Shown here: in pieces, positions 1-7,859 of the stretch | Numbering within the stretch: the first letter of the stretch is position 1 | Layout: each line of letters begins with the position of its first letter | Source of the DNA: Lentzea aerocolonigenes | GTDB lineage: Bacteria > Actinomycetota > Actinomycetes > Mycobacteriales > Pseudonocardiaceae | DNA length: 23,371 nt | Direction of reading: 5' to 3' | NCBI RefSeq assembly: GCF_000955955.1 | Contig: NZ_JYJG01000395.1 | Span: 1-23,371 of the forward strand | Notes under the pieces: generated by a model | What the model was told of the DNA's origin: nothing | What the model saw: the letters and a program-made list of their open reading frames with translations, nothing else | Databases searched by the model: none | Position numbers and translations under genes: made by a program

Positions 1-1118
1 CCGAGTACTGGTTCGGGGTCGCGGGTGTAGGTTCTTCCGGCCGGGCTGGTGAAGGTGAACCTGCCTGGTTTGCGTTGGGCCACTTCCCAGGTCGACCGGT
101 GCTTGACCCTGTGGTGGTAGCGGCAGAAGGCGCCCAGGTTGGCTTCTGAGGTGGGGCCATTCGGGAACGGGACCGTGTGGTCCAGATCCGACTCGTGCGA
201 CGGGCGCATGCAACCGGGGAAGCGGCAGGTTCGATCTCGCGTCCACACGAACCTGCGTAGGGCGGCTGGTGGGCGGTAGGTGCTGGTGCCGAACTCCAGT
301 GGCTCGCCGCTGGTCGGTTCGGTGAGCAGGCGCCGCCACGTCGCGTCGGCGGCCAACTCGCGGGCCATCTCGGCGGTGATCGGGCCGTAGCCAGCCAGTT
401 CGCCCGGCTGTTCGGACAGACCCATCAAGGTGGCTGCGGAGATGGTCACGTAGACCTCGGTCTTGACGGAGCTGGTCTTGTCCGGGGTGGCGAGGATCAA
501 GTCGGCGACCACGTCCGCGCGGATCTGGTCCAGCGTGCGCGGGTCCTTCGGGTTGCGGACCGAGCGGGCGATGTCGTCGACGCGCTGGTAGCACATGGTG
601 GCCGTGTCTCCCGGCAGGAGGGCCCAGAAGCGAGCCATGCCGTGGTCCAGCGTGTCCATGCCAGTGCAACGCTGGGCCTTGCGGATCTCCGCCCGGTCCT
701 TCTCGCCCTCCGGATCCACCCGCATCACGACTCGGTTGGTGAGCCGACGCATCTGCGCGCCCGTCTGGTCTGGGGCCTTCACCAGCACACGGGCCTCGAC
801 CTCGGCGGCGTGATCCGCTGACAGGGGAACGGTCTTGTCGTAGAGGACGCGTGCCTTGTAGAAGTCGATCTCGCCCTTTTCCAGGGCGTCGATGGTCTGG
901 GGCAGCCTGGTGACCATCTCCAGCGCCATCGCGACCTGATCACTCGTCCACCGCGACGTCCACTTCATCGCAGCGGCGATCGCGATCTCGGCCTCGAAGA
1001 ACTCCTCACCCTCACACGCGATCGCATAGTCCGCGAGGACGTGCAGACGCTGCGCCTGATGATAGGCGATCTGTTTCTCGTGATAAGCGAGAGCATCGAG
1101 AACCTCGACGGATTCCAT
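1..1118 (-). CDS. DUF222/13E12-family HNH endonuclease, 3' end outside window
   Basis: An open frame of 372 codons reads from ATG at 1118 to the left edge without a stop, so the C-terminus is missing. The N-terminal two thirds is the helical DUF222 region known from actinobacterial 13E12 repeat proteins. The C-terminal part is an HNH nuclease fold: Cys298 and Cys303 (TCRFPGC), the DLDH motif ending at His314, then Asn327 and the CRYHH cluster around residues 332-336. The family is a predicted metal-dependent DNA endonuclease, often multicopy in actinomycete genomes; its biological role is not established. A GGAGG lies almost against the ATG, closer than usual, but an in-frame stop just upstream leaves no earlier start. 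It is the same strand as the MFS gene to its right but separated from it by a hairpin, so it is probably its own transcription unit. Confidence 0.9.
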   Translation of the reverse strand, partial: MESVEVLDALAYHEKQIAYHQAQRLHVLADYAIACEGEEFFEAEIAIAAAMKWTSRWTSDQVAMALEMVTRLPQTIDALEKGEIDFYKARVLYDKTVPLSADHAAEVEARVLVKAPDQTGAQMRRLTNRVVMRVDPEGEKDRAEIRKAQRCTGMDTLDHGMARFWALLPGDTATMCYQRVDDIARSVRNPKDPRTLDQIRADVVADLILATPDKTSSVKTEVYVTISAATLMGLSEQPGELAGYGPITAEMARELAADATWRRLLTEPTSGEPLEFGTSTYRPPAALRRFVWTRDRTCRFPGCMRPSHESDLDHTVPFPNGPTSEANLGAFCRYHHRVKHRSTWEVAQRKPGRFTFTSPAGRTYTRDPEPVL

Positions 1119-1140
1119 GCCTCCAATTCTATTCATGATC

Positions 1141-1146
1141 ATTTTA
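1141..1146 (-). promoter_or_regulatory. Candidate -10 box for the HNH gene
   Basis: On the minus strand this reads TAAAAT, a good match to the TAnnnT -10 consensus, in an AT-rich patch unusual for this window. It would place transcription start near 1134, about 16 nt before the ATG. The 8-bp palindrome ATGATCAT (1135-1142) overlaps it and could be an operator. No convincing -35 lies at 17-18 nt, so this is only a candidate. Confidence 0.3.
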
Positions 1147-1207
1147 CGAAAAGGGGGATCGGCGCCACACAATCGGGTGAACATGCAGGTCAAGCCAGGT
1201 GTCATAG

Positions 1208-1244
1208 GTGTCGTGCGTCGTTTTTCTCTCTCGACGCACGACAC
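1208..1244 (-). terminator. Strong hairpin, likely terminator of the MFS/oxidoreductase operon
   Basis: Positions 1208-1220 and 1232-1244 form a perfect 13-bp GC-rich inverted repeat (GTGTCGTGCGTCG and its complement) around an 11-nt loop. It sits about 60 nt downstream of the MFS stop codon and upstream of the HNH gene. No T-tract follows on the minus strand, so it is not a textbook intrinsic terminator, but U-less hairpins are common as terminators in actinomycetes. It could also stabilise the 3' end of the transcript. Confidence 0.65.
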
Positions 1245-1306
1245 GCCTGGTGGTTACCTGCGGACCTTATGACAATCGCACGAAATGGACCACGCCCCGC
1301 AACCGC

Positions 1307-2794
1307 CTACGTCGAGAACGGCGAAGCTGCCCCCTCAGCCCGCGTACGACCTCGACGAGCAGTAGCGGACAACGGCAACGCGATCTCCTCCAGCGACTTG
1401 TTCTCCGCATCGACGGCGAGGAACCGCGCCACCAGCCCACCCGCGATCATGATCACCGCACCGACCAGGTACCCGATGAACAGCCGCACGGGGTGGTCAC
1501 CCGTCCCGATCAACGCACCGTAGATCACCGGACCGAGCGCGCCGAAGCACTGAGCGATCGCGAAGAACACGCCGATCGCCTTCGCCCGCACCTCCAACGG
1601 GAAGATCTCGCTGACGGTCAGGTAGGCCGCACTGGCACCGGCCGAGGCGAAGAAGAAGATCACGCACCACGCGATGGTCTGCGTGATCGCGTTCAACGCG
1701 CCGGTGTAGAACAGCACGGCGGTCACGCCGAGCAGGGCGCCCGAGAGCACGTAGGTCCAGAACAGCATGGCCCGCCGGCCGATCGTGTCGAACAGGTGCC
1801 CGATCGTGAAGGGGCCCACCAGGTTGCCGACCGCGAACGCGATCAGGTACAGCGGCGTGGACTCCGACGAGACGCCGTAGAACTTGCCCAGCACCAAGGT
1901 GTAGGTGAAGAAGATCGCGTTGTAGAGGAACGACTGCGTGATCATCAGTGTCGCGCCGAGCACCGCTCGTGACGGGTACTCGCGGAACAACACGCGGGCC
2001 AGCGCCAGGTAGCCGATCTGTTCTGCCGGCTTGACCTCGATCGCCTTCTTCTCGTCTACCGGCGGCAGCGTTCGGCCGGTCTCCTCGACCTCGTGCTCGA
2101 TTCGCGCGATCGACTCCTCGGCCTCGTCGTTGCGGCCGTGCATGATCTGCCACCGCGGGCTCTCCGGCAGATGCCTGCGCACGAAGAGGATCACCAGGCC
2201 CAGCACCGGTCCGATGAGGAACCCGAGCCGCCAGCCCAGTGACAGGTCCACCTTGTTGAGCAGGATGAACGAGCCGAGCGTGCCGAGCACCGCGCCCGCC
2301 CAGTAGGTGCCGTTGACCGCGATGTCGACACGGCCTCGGAAGCGCGCGGGAATCAGTTCGTCGATCGCGGAGTTGATCGCCGCGTACTCGCCGCCGATGC
2401 CCATGCCGGCGATGAACCTGGTCAGGTACAAGAAGATCAGCCAGCCAGCACCGTTGCCGAGGGTGAACGCGGTGAGGCCGGAGCCGACCAGGTAGACGGC
2501 CAGCGTCAGCATGAAGAGCTTGCGGCGGCCCAGGCGGTCGGACAGATGGCCGAAGTACAGAGCGCCCACGACCTCGCCGATCAGGTAGACGGTCGCGAGC
2601 AGGCCGACCGCGGTCGACGACAGGTGCAGCGTCTCCGGTTTGGTGAGCGTGTCGGCGATCGCGCTGGCGACCGTGATCTCAAGTCCGTCGAGAATCCACG
2701 CCACACCCAGCGCGATGACCATGCGGGTGTGGAACGGTGACCACGGCAGCCTGTCGATGCGCGCCGGAATCAGCGTGCGAACCCCAGTGTCCAT
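1307..2794 (-). CDS. MFS transporter, sugar/metabolite:H+ symporter type
   Basis: This 495-residue protein has the 12-helix major facilitator layout. The loop 2-3 signature GHLSDRLGRRK is at residues 82-92, a second GHLFDTIGRRA copy is in the loop 8-9 position, and PESPRW (210-215) is the loop 6-7 motif shared with sugar and metabolite:H+ symporters. A GGEYAA motif follows helix 4, as in the metabolite:H+ symporter and aromatic-acid groups. The substrate cannot be read from sequence. It lies 3 bp after the stop of the small helical gene upstream, with GAGAGG about 7 nt before the ATG, so it is the last gene of the molybdoenzyme operon. It may import the oxidoreductase substrate or export its product, but that is inference from position. 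Confidence 0.88.
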   Translation of the reverse strand: MDTGVRTLIPARIDRLPWSPFHTRMVIALGVAWILDGLEITVASAIADTLTKPETLHLSSTAVGLLATVYLIGEVVGALYFGHLSDRLGRRKLFMLTLAVYLVGSGLTAFTLGNGAGWLIFLYLTRFIAGMGIGGEYAAINSAIDELIPARFRGRVDIAVNGTYWAGAVLGTLGSFILLNKVDLSLGWRLGFLIGPVLGLVILFVRRHLPESPRWQIMHGRNDEAEESIARIEHEVEETGRTLPPVDEKKAIEVKPAEQIGYLALARVLFREYPSRAVLGATLMITQSFLYNAIFFTYTLVLGKFYGVSSESTPLYLIAFAVGNLVGPFTIGHLFDTIGRRAMLFWTYVLSGALLGVTAVLFYTGALNAITQTIAWCVIFFFASAGASAAYLTVSEIFPLEVRAKAIGVFFAIAQCFGALGPVIYGALIGTGDHPVRLFIGYLVGAVIMIAGGLVARFLAVDAENKSLEEIALPLSATARRGRTRAEGAASPFST

Positions 2795-2797
2795 TTG

Positions 2798-3259
2798 TCA
2801 GCCTCTCGCCGCGATGAGCGCTTGCGGTGCGCTCTGCTTGATCCGCGTCTTCAACCACGCGAGCTGTCGTGCGGTGTCCTGTTCGCACGAGCTCACGACG
2901 TCGAGAAGTTCCTTGTCGCGCAAGCCTTGTGCGGCTTGGCCGACGACGGTCCAGGTGATGTCGGTGAACGACGCCAGCGCGTAGAGGTCCTGCAGGTCGC
3001 GCAGCAGGCCGACACCGCCGCTGCGCGTCTGCGAGAACTCGGCCGCGTGCAGGCGTTCCGGCTCCGGCTCGCGGTGCTCGCCATACCTTTCGACGATCGG
3101 GCCGAGCTTCTCGACCTGGGCGTCGATGCGTTTCGACAGCACGTGACAGGTGTGTTCGACGTCCGGTTCGTCGCCATGACCCTTCGCGACCTCGCGGAAC
3201 GCGTCGGCCAGCGTCTGCAGCGAGGTGTGCAGGAGTCCCAGATAGGTCGCGAGATGCAT
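2798..3259 (-). CDS. Small helical His-rich protein, function unknown
   Basis: A 153-residue protein starts at ATG 3257-3259, sharing one base with the TGA of the molybdopterin oxidoreductase (TGATG), which implies translational coupling. The sequence looks all-helical with no membrane segment or signal peptide. It carries several His and acidic residues (His2, His11, His28, His36, Cys38, His39, His62, His71) spaced as in four-helix-bundle metal proteins, but no canonical hemerythrin or ferritin motif is complete. I do not recognise the family. The tight coupling suggests a partner, chaperone or small subunit of the molybdoenzyme. A longer reading in this frame extends upstream into the oxidoreductase gene, but that extension is Arg-rich and is only the shadow of the larger gene. 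Confidence 0.75.
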   Translation of the reverse strand: MHLATYLGLLHTSLQTLADAFREVAKGHGDEPDVEHTCHVLSKRIDAQVEKLGPIVERYGEHREPEPERLHAAEFSQTRSGGVGLLRDLQDLYALASFTDITWTVVGQAAQGLRDKELLDVVSSCEQDTARQLAWLKTRIKQSAPQALIAARG

Positions 3260-5514
3260 CAGACCCTCCTGATCCGCACGGCGCTGATCTTGAACAGCGG
3301 CTGCTTCGAGACGGGGTCCCACTGGGTCGCCGTCAGCTCGTTGGCGGCCTGGAAGCCGTAGTGGAAGGGCAGGAAGACGACACCGTCGCGGCACCGTCCA
3401 ATCCGGACCGGAACCTCCACGAACCCGCGCTCGGACTCGACCCGCACCACGTCCCCGTCTGCCAGGTCGAGCGTGGCGGCATCGGAGGCGGACATCTCGA
3501 CCCACGGTTCCGGCGCGGCCTTCTGCAGCTCGGGAGCGCGACGGGTCTTGGTGCGGGTGTGGAAGTGGTAGACGGTGCGACCGGTCGTGCAGATGAACGG
3601 GTACTCGTCGCCCGGCTGCTCTGGCGCCGGGGTGTACTCGGCGGCCTTGAGGAACGCGCGCCCGTCCGGTCGCCGAGCCTTGTAGTCGGTCGGCGTCGTC
3701 GAAGCACCGGTCAGCAGGTCGTGCCCGTAGTCCTCGCAGTAAGAAGCATCGGTGGGGAAGTGGCCGTCGGCGTAGAGCCTTTCGCCACCCCAGGGAATTC
3801 CGCTGCCACCGCGCAGCCGCTCGTAGGAAAGCTCGGTGTAGTCGCAAGGACGGCCGCGGCTGCACTCGCGCCACGCGTCGAACGCACCCTCGGGGTCCTT
3901 CCAGGTGATCAGCGGATCGCCGTCGCGGTTGCGGAAACCCATGCGGTTCGCGTAGTCCAGGAAGATGTCGAGATCGCTGCGTGCCTCACCGGGCGGTTCG
4001 ACGGCCTGCTCGGACAGGTGCACGACCCGCGAGAGGTTCGTGAAGGTGCCCTGCTTCTCGCCCCACAACGCGGCGGGCAGCACGACGTCGGCCAGCTCGG
4101 TCGTCTCGGTGCGGAACGCGTCCTGCGCGATCACGAACAGGTCTTCCCGGCGCAGGATGTCGCGAACCCGCGACAGCTCCGGCAGTGAGACAGCGGGATT
4201 GGTCGCGGAGATCCACAGGAACTTGATCGACCCCTGCTCGGCGTAGCGCCAGATCTGCATCGCGTGTGTCGGCGGCGCCCAGTGCGGAATGGTGAGCGGG
4301 TCGACGTGCCACAGTCGCGCGAGCTCCTGGACGTGCTCGGGATTATCCCAGTTGCGGAAGCCCGGCAGGTCGCCGTCCGCACCGGCCTCGCGGGTGTTCT
4401 GCGCGGTCGGCTGGCCGTTCATCTGCAGCACACCGCTGCCCGGCTTGCCGAGCAGGCCGCGCAGCAGGTGCAGGTTGTTGACCTGGCACGACGCGGCGGT
4501 CGCCTGGTGCGACTGGTAGAAGCCCTGCAGCACGGTCGACAGCACGCGCTCGGACGTGCCGAAGATCTCGGCGGCGCGCAGAAGGTCGACGGGGGAGATG
4601 CGGCAGATCGAGGCCACGTGCTCCGGCGTGTACGGCTCGACGGTCGCCTTCAGCTCGTCGAAACCCAGGGTGTGCCGCGAGATGTACTCGTGGTCGAGCC
4701 AGTCGTGCTCGATCAGCGCGCGCAGCAGGCCGTTCAGCAACGCCTGGTTGGTGCCGGGCAACGGCGCCAGGTGCACATCGGCGGCCTCGGCGGTCGGCGT
4801 GGTGCGCGGGTCGACGACCACGACTCGTGGACGATCCGGCCCGGCGATCCGGTCGAGCACGCGTGCCCACATCACGGTCTGCGTGGAAGCCATGTTGTGG
4901 CCGAAGAGGAACAGCGCGTCGCACAGGTCGATGTCGGCGTGGCAGGCGGGCTGACCGTCCGAGCCGAACGACTCCTTCAACGACGCGCCGGCCGTCGCGG
5001 TGCACAGGCGGGTGTTGCCGTCCATGTGCGGCGTGCCGATGCCGGCTTTCCCGATGACGCCGAGCGTGTAGTACTCCTCGAGGAACAGCTGCCCGCTCGT
5101 GTAGAAGCCGTGCGACAACGGCCCGACTTCAGCGAGGAGATCCTGGGAGCGGCGCACGATCGCGTCCATCACGGTGTTCCAGTCGGTTTCGACCAGTTCG
5201 CCGTCGCGGCGGATCAGCGGTTTCGTGAGGCGATCCTTGCGATGTGCCTGCCACGAGCCGTAAAGCCCCTTGGGGCCCATCCTGCCGTGGTTGACCATGT
5301 CTGACGCCCGTCCGCGCACACCTACGATCTGACCGTCCTTGACCGCGATGTCGCAGCCGCACCCGTTGCTGCACAACACGCACGCCGACTGAACCCATCG
5401 GTCCACATCGGACTCACCGAGGCCGTCCGCGAGCTGCTGGTCGACCCGTACCGGCCAGTCAGTTCCACGTCCGTGCGGAGTGCGTGGTCCCCATACGTCG
5501 GCGATGCGATCCAC
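3259..5514 (-). CDS. Molybdopterin oxidoreductase, NapA/NarB-like (DMSO reductase family)
   Basis: This 751-residue protein has the full layout of a bis-MGD molybdenum enzyme: an N-terminal Fe-S segment (Cys45-x2-Cys48-x3-Cys52, residues 41-85), a central molybdopterin domain, and a C-terminal molydopterin-dinucleotide-binding domain from about residue 630. Cys171 in NTRLCTATAG aligns with the Mo-ligating cysteine of NapA/NarB. The fourth cluster cysteine expected near residue 80 is replaced (HGRMGPKG), while an extra Cys54 is present. There is no Tat signal and no C-terminal 2Fe-2S domain, so a cytoplasmic enzyme is likely. Nitrate reductase or formate dehydrogenase activity is possible but unproven. 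GTG at 5514 is the only good start; no Shine-Dalgarno is visible. It lies 34 bp after the CDF gene and overlaps the next gene by one base. Confidence 0.9.
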   Translation of the reverse strand: MDRIADVWGPRTPHGRGTDWPVRVDQQLADGLGESDVDRWVQSACVLCSNGCGCDIAVKDGQIVGVRGRASDMVNHGRMGPKGLYGSWQAHRKDRLTKPLIRRDGELVETDWNTVMDAIVRRSQDLLAEVGPLSHGFYTSGQLFLEEYYTLGVIGKAGIGTPHMDGNTRLCTATAGASLKESFGSDGQPACHADIDLCDALFLFGHNMASTQTVMWARVLDRIAGPDRPRVVVVDPRTTPTAEAADVHLAPLPGTNQALLNGLLRALIEHDWLDHEYISRHTLGFDELKATVEPYTPEHVASICRISPVDLLRAAEIFGTSERVLSTVLQGFYQSHQATAASCQVNNLHLLRGLLGKPGSGVLQMNGQPTAQNTREAGADGDLPGFRNWDNPEHVQELARLWHVDPLTIPHWAPPTHAMQIWRYAEQGSIKFLWISATNPAVSLPELSRVRDILRREDLFVIAQDAFRTETTELADVVLPAALWGEKQGTFTNLSRVVHLSEQAVEPPGEARSDLDIFLDYANRMGFRNRDGDPLITWKDPEGAFDAWRECSRGRPCDYTELSYERLRGGSGIPWGGERLYADGHFPTDASYCEDYGHDLLTGASTTPTDYKARRPDGRAFLKAAEYTPAPEQPGDEYPFICTTGRTVYHFHTRTKTRRAPELQKAAPEPWVEMSASDAATLDLADGDVVRVESERGFVEVPVRIGRCRDGVVFLPFHYGFQAANELTATQWDPVSKQPLFKISAVRIRRV

Positions 5515-5548
5515 GAAAAAGCAGTACCCGGCATTGTCGTGCTGAAAC

Positions 5549-6514
5549 TCAATCGGTCAGAACGCGCCCGTAACGCCTTAGAACACGCTCGCGCAAATCA
5601 GCGTCCGACCTGGGTACTGGCTGGATGAACACCTCGTCGACGTCGTGGAACAGCTCGCGCAGCTCGTTGTCGATGCGAATGCAGGCTTGTTCCACGTCAC
5701 CGGCCGAATAGGTGTCGATGAAGTCGACTCGTGCACATACGAGCACTTTGTCCGTTCCTGTGAGCATTGTCTGGACGTCGACCAAATCGTCGACCTCCGG
5801 CTGCTTCTCGATGTGGTCCCAGACGGCTCGCACGAGTCGTTGGTCAGCCTGGCGCCCGATCAGCAGGCCCTTGCAGACGCGGCCGAGCAGCACCGCGACC
5901 ACGGCCAGCAGCACGCCGATGAGGATCGACGCGATGCCGTCCCACACGGCGGATCCGGTCAGCTGGTGGAGCGCGACTCCGGCCGCCGCGAGCACGATGC
6001 CGATCACGGCGGCGAGATCCTCGGTGAACACGGCGCGCGGTGTCGGGTCGTCGGTGCCGCGCAGTTCTCCTGCCATGGAGACGTCGTGTTCCTCGGCCTC
6101 CCGGCGGACCTGACGGGTCGCCTGCACGAGCGACACACCCTCCATGACGAACGCGATGGCGAGCACGACGTAGTTCACCCACACGTAGGTGCTCTCCTCG
6201 TGCGGCGTGATGATCGTGTGCACGCCCTGGTACAGCGAGAACACCGCGCCGGAGATCAGGATCCCGAACGCGGCGAGCAACGACCAGAAGTAGCGCTCTT
6301 TGCCGTACCCGAACGGGTGCTTCGCGTCGGCCGGACGCTCAGAACGCTTGACGGCGGTGAGCAGTAGAAGCTGCGTCGACGTGTCGCCGACCGAGTGCGC
6401 CGCCTCCGACAGCAGCGCGCCGGAGCCGGACAGCAAGCCTGCGACGAGTTTGAGCACCGCGACGGCGAGGTTCGCGAGCAGTGCGATGAGCACGGTGAGC
6501 CTGCTGCCTTCCAT
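5549..6514 (-). CDS. Cation diffusion facilitator (CDF) metal transporter
   Basis: A 321-residue CDF transporter with about six transmembrane helices followed by a cytoplasmic C-terminal domain (about residues 220-321). His40-x3-Asp44 in helix 2 is the metal-site pair; helix 5 carries Glu165-Asp166 followed by Leu-Ala-Ala rather than the usual HxxxD, a pattern I associate with the ZnT9-like branch. HPFGYGKERY (66-75) is the conserved loop after helix 2. The family exports Zn, Fe, Co, Mn or Cd by proton antiport; the metal here is not determined. ATG at 6514 is chosen because GGGAG lies just upstream and the protein then begins at the first helix; an upstream extension to 6550 adds only atypical residues. 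It appears to be the first gene of the leftward operon. Confidence 0.88.
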   Translation of the reverse strand: MEGSRLTVLIALLANLAVAVLKLVAGLLSGSGALLSEAAHSVGDTSTQLLLLTAVKRSERPADAKHPFGYGKERYFWSLLAAFGILISGAVFSLYQGVHTIITPHEESTYVWVNYVVLAIAFVMEGVSLVQATRQVRREAEEHDVSMAGELRGTDDPTPRAVFTEDLAAVIGIVLAAAGVALHQLTGSAVWDGIASILIGVLLAVVAVLLGRVCKGLLIGRQADQRLVRAVWDHIEKQPEVDDLVDVQTMLTGTDKVLVCARVDFIDTYSAGDVEQACIRIDNELRELFHDVDEVFIQPVPRSDADLRERVLRRYGRVLTD

Positions 6515-6603
6515 GTGCTCCCGGCTACCCGTGCACGAACGAGGTGACACGTGTTTGCGGCGGCTGTCCGGGGGAACCAGGCGACGGACAGAGGAGGAAT
6601 GAC
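6515..6603. promoter_or_regulatory. Divergent intergenic region between the CDF and decarboxylase genes
   Basis: These 89 bp separate two divergent transcription units and must hold promoters for at least one of them. They contain CACGTG at about 6548-6553 and a GGAAC at 6573-6577. No convincing -35/-10 pair could be placed, so no specific site is claimed. Confidence 0.4.
6593..6598 (+). promoter_or_regulatory. Shine-Dalgarno site deciding the GTG start at 6604
   Basis: GGAGGA lies 5 nt before GTG 6604. It rules out the earlier in-frame ATG at 6544, which has no such site and would add residues that do not fit the Rossmann N-terminus. Confidence 0.8.
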
Positions 6604-7512
6604 GTGAGAGTTGTCGTCACCGGCGGCGCGGGTTTTCTCGGTTCGCACGTCTGCGAGGCGCTGCTGCGTGACGGCGCGCAGGTGGTGTGCGTCGACGACT
6701 TCCGCACCGGCTCGCGGGACAACGTGCCGGACGGCGTGGGAGTGGTCGCGGCGGACGTGTCGCGGCCGCTGGACCTGCTCGGACCGGTCGACCTGATCCT
6801 GCACCTGGCGTGCCCGGCGTCCCCGGTGGACTACCTGCGGATGCCCGTGGACACGTTGCGGACGGGCGGTTTCGGCACCTACCACGTGCTGGATCTGGCC
6901 CGCCGCAAGAAAGCCCGCGTGGTCGTCGCCTCCACCAGCGAGGTCTACGGGGACCCTGAGGAGCATCCGCAGCGGGAGTCGTACTGGGGGCACGTGAACC
7001 CGATCGGGCCGCGCAGTGTCTACGACGAGGCGAAGCGGTTCGGTGAGGCGATGACCGTGGCGTTCCGGGCAGAGCACGGCGTGGACGCGGGAATTGTGCG
7101 GATCTTCAACACGTACGGGCCCCGGATGCGGGCGAAGGACGGCCGGATGATCCCGACGTTCCTGCGGCAGGCGTTGGCGGGCGAACCGTTGACCGTGCAC
7201 GGTGACGGGCTGCAGACGCGGTCGCTCTGCTACGTCTCGGATCTGGTGCGCGGGCTGCTCGCGATGGCTCGCAGCGATCACCCAGGCCCGATCAACCTCG
7301 GCAACCCCGCCGAGGTCACCGTGCTGGACGTGGCGCACAAGACCATCGAGGTCACGGGCAGTGCTTCTGTCGTCCGGCACATTGAGCCGATGACCGATGA
7401 CCCACGGCGGAGGCGGCCGGACATCAGCCTGGCCGGCGAGATCCTGAGCTGGCAGCCCCGCGTGCCGCTGGACGAGGGACTCCGGTCGTTCGCCCGGGAG
7501 TTCGCTGGGTAG
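6604..7512 (+). CDS. NAD-dependent epimerase/dehydratase, UDP-glucuronate decarboxylase-like
   Basis: This 302-residue extended SDR closely follows UDP-glucuronate decarboxylase (UXS), which converts UDP-GlcA to UDP-xylose. The NAD motif TGGAGFLG is at 6-13, LACPASPVDY at 69-78, STSEVYGDPEEHPQ at 110-123, YWGHVNPIGPRSVYDEAKR at 127-145 with Tyr140-x3-Lys144, and FNTYGPRM at 168-175. These blocks are diagnostic of the UXS branch rather than UDP-glucose 4-epimerase. Its expected substrate is supplied by the UDP-glucose dehydrogenase encoded at 11181. It is the first gene of the plus-strand sugar region. Its last four codons and stop (EFAG then TAG) are the first bases of the tandem repeat array, so the stop codon itself belongs to a repeat unit. 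Confidence 0.88.
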   Translation: MRVVVTGGAGFLGSHVCEALLRDGAQVVCVDDFRTGSRDNVPDGVGVVAADVSRPLDLLGPVDLILHLACPASPVDYLRMPVDTLRTGGFGTYHVLDLARRKKARVVVASTSEVYGDPEEHPQRESYWGHVNPIGPRSVYDEAKRFGEAMTVAFRAEHGVDAGIVRIFNTYGPRMRAKDGRMIPTFLRQALAGEPLTVHGDGLQTRSLCYVSDLVRGLLAMARSDHPGPINLGNPAEVTVLDVAHKTIEVTGSASVVRHIEPMTDDPRRRRPDISLAGEILSWQPRVPLDEGLRSFAREFAG

Positions 7513-7854
7513 CTGCTGGTGCTGTTGGGGGCGGGATCTCTGTCGTTTGCGGTGGAGTTTGCCGGGTAGCTGCTGGTGCTGTTGGGGGCGGGATCTCTGT
7601 CGTTTGCGGTGGAGTTTGCCGGGTAGCTGCTGGTGCTGTTGGTGCAGGATCTCCGTCGTCTGCCGTGGAGTTTGCCGGGTAGCCGGTGGTGCTGTTGGGG
7701 CGGGATCTCTGTCGTTTGCCGCGGACTTTGCCGGGTAGCTGCCGGTGCTGTTGGCGCGGGATCTCCGTCGTCTGCCGTGGAGTTTGCCGGGTAGCCGCCG
7801 GCGCCGTTGAGGCAGGATCTCCGTCGTTTGCCGGGGAGTTTGCCGGGTAGCCGC
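7498..7854 (+). repeat. Tandem array of six 56/57-bp units plus a partial seventh
   Basis: Units begin with GAGTTTGCCGGGTAG or a variant at 7498, 7555, 7612, 7668, 7724 and 7780, with a partial unit from 7836. Lengths are 57, 57, 56, 56, 56 and 56 bp. The first two units differ at only two positions, both in the first 15 bp; units to the right are more diverged and share CTCCGTCGTCTGCCGTG in units 3 and 5. The array fills the whole 347-bp gap between two genes, starting inside the 3' end of the decarboxylase gene and stopping 5 bp before the carbamoyltransferase ATG. Units are contiguous with no variable spacers and no clear dyad, so this is not CRISPR. The arrangement resembles the MIRU-type intergenic tandem repeats of mycobacteria in layout, not in sequence. 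Confidence 0.95.
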
Positions 7855-7859
7855 ACCTC

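Noticed and set aside
2798..3874. A 358-residue version of the small helical protein
   Set aside because: The extra N-terminal 200 residues lie inside the oxidoreductase gene in another frame and are Arg/Pro-rich; the TGATG junction at 3259 gives a natural start.
4264..5304. 346-residue plus-strand frame opposite the oxidoreductase
   Set aside because: Composition (Val/Arg/Gln/Gly-rich, no motifs) and its position opposite a conserved molybdoenzyme mark it as a shadow.
6573..6577. GGAAC as -35 of an ECF sigma (SigE-type) promoter for the decarboxylase gene
   Set aside because: No CGTT/CGTC -10 lies at 16-17 nt downstream, and the ribosome site occupies that position.
7498..7854. CRISPR array
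   Set aside because: Units are contiguous and similar along their whole length, with no unique spacers, no palindromic repeat and no cas genes nearby.
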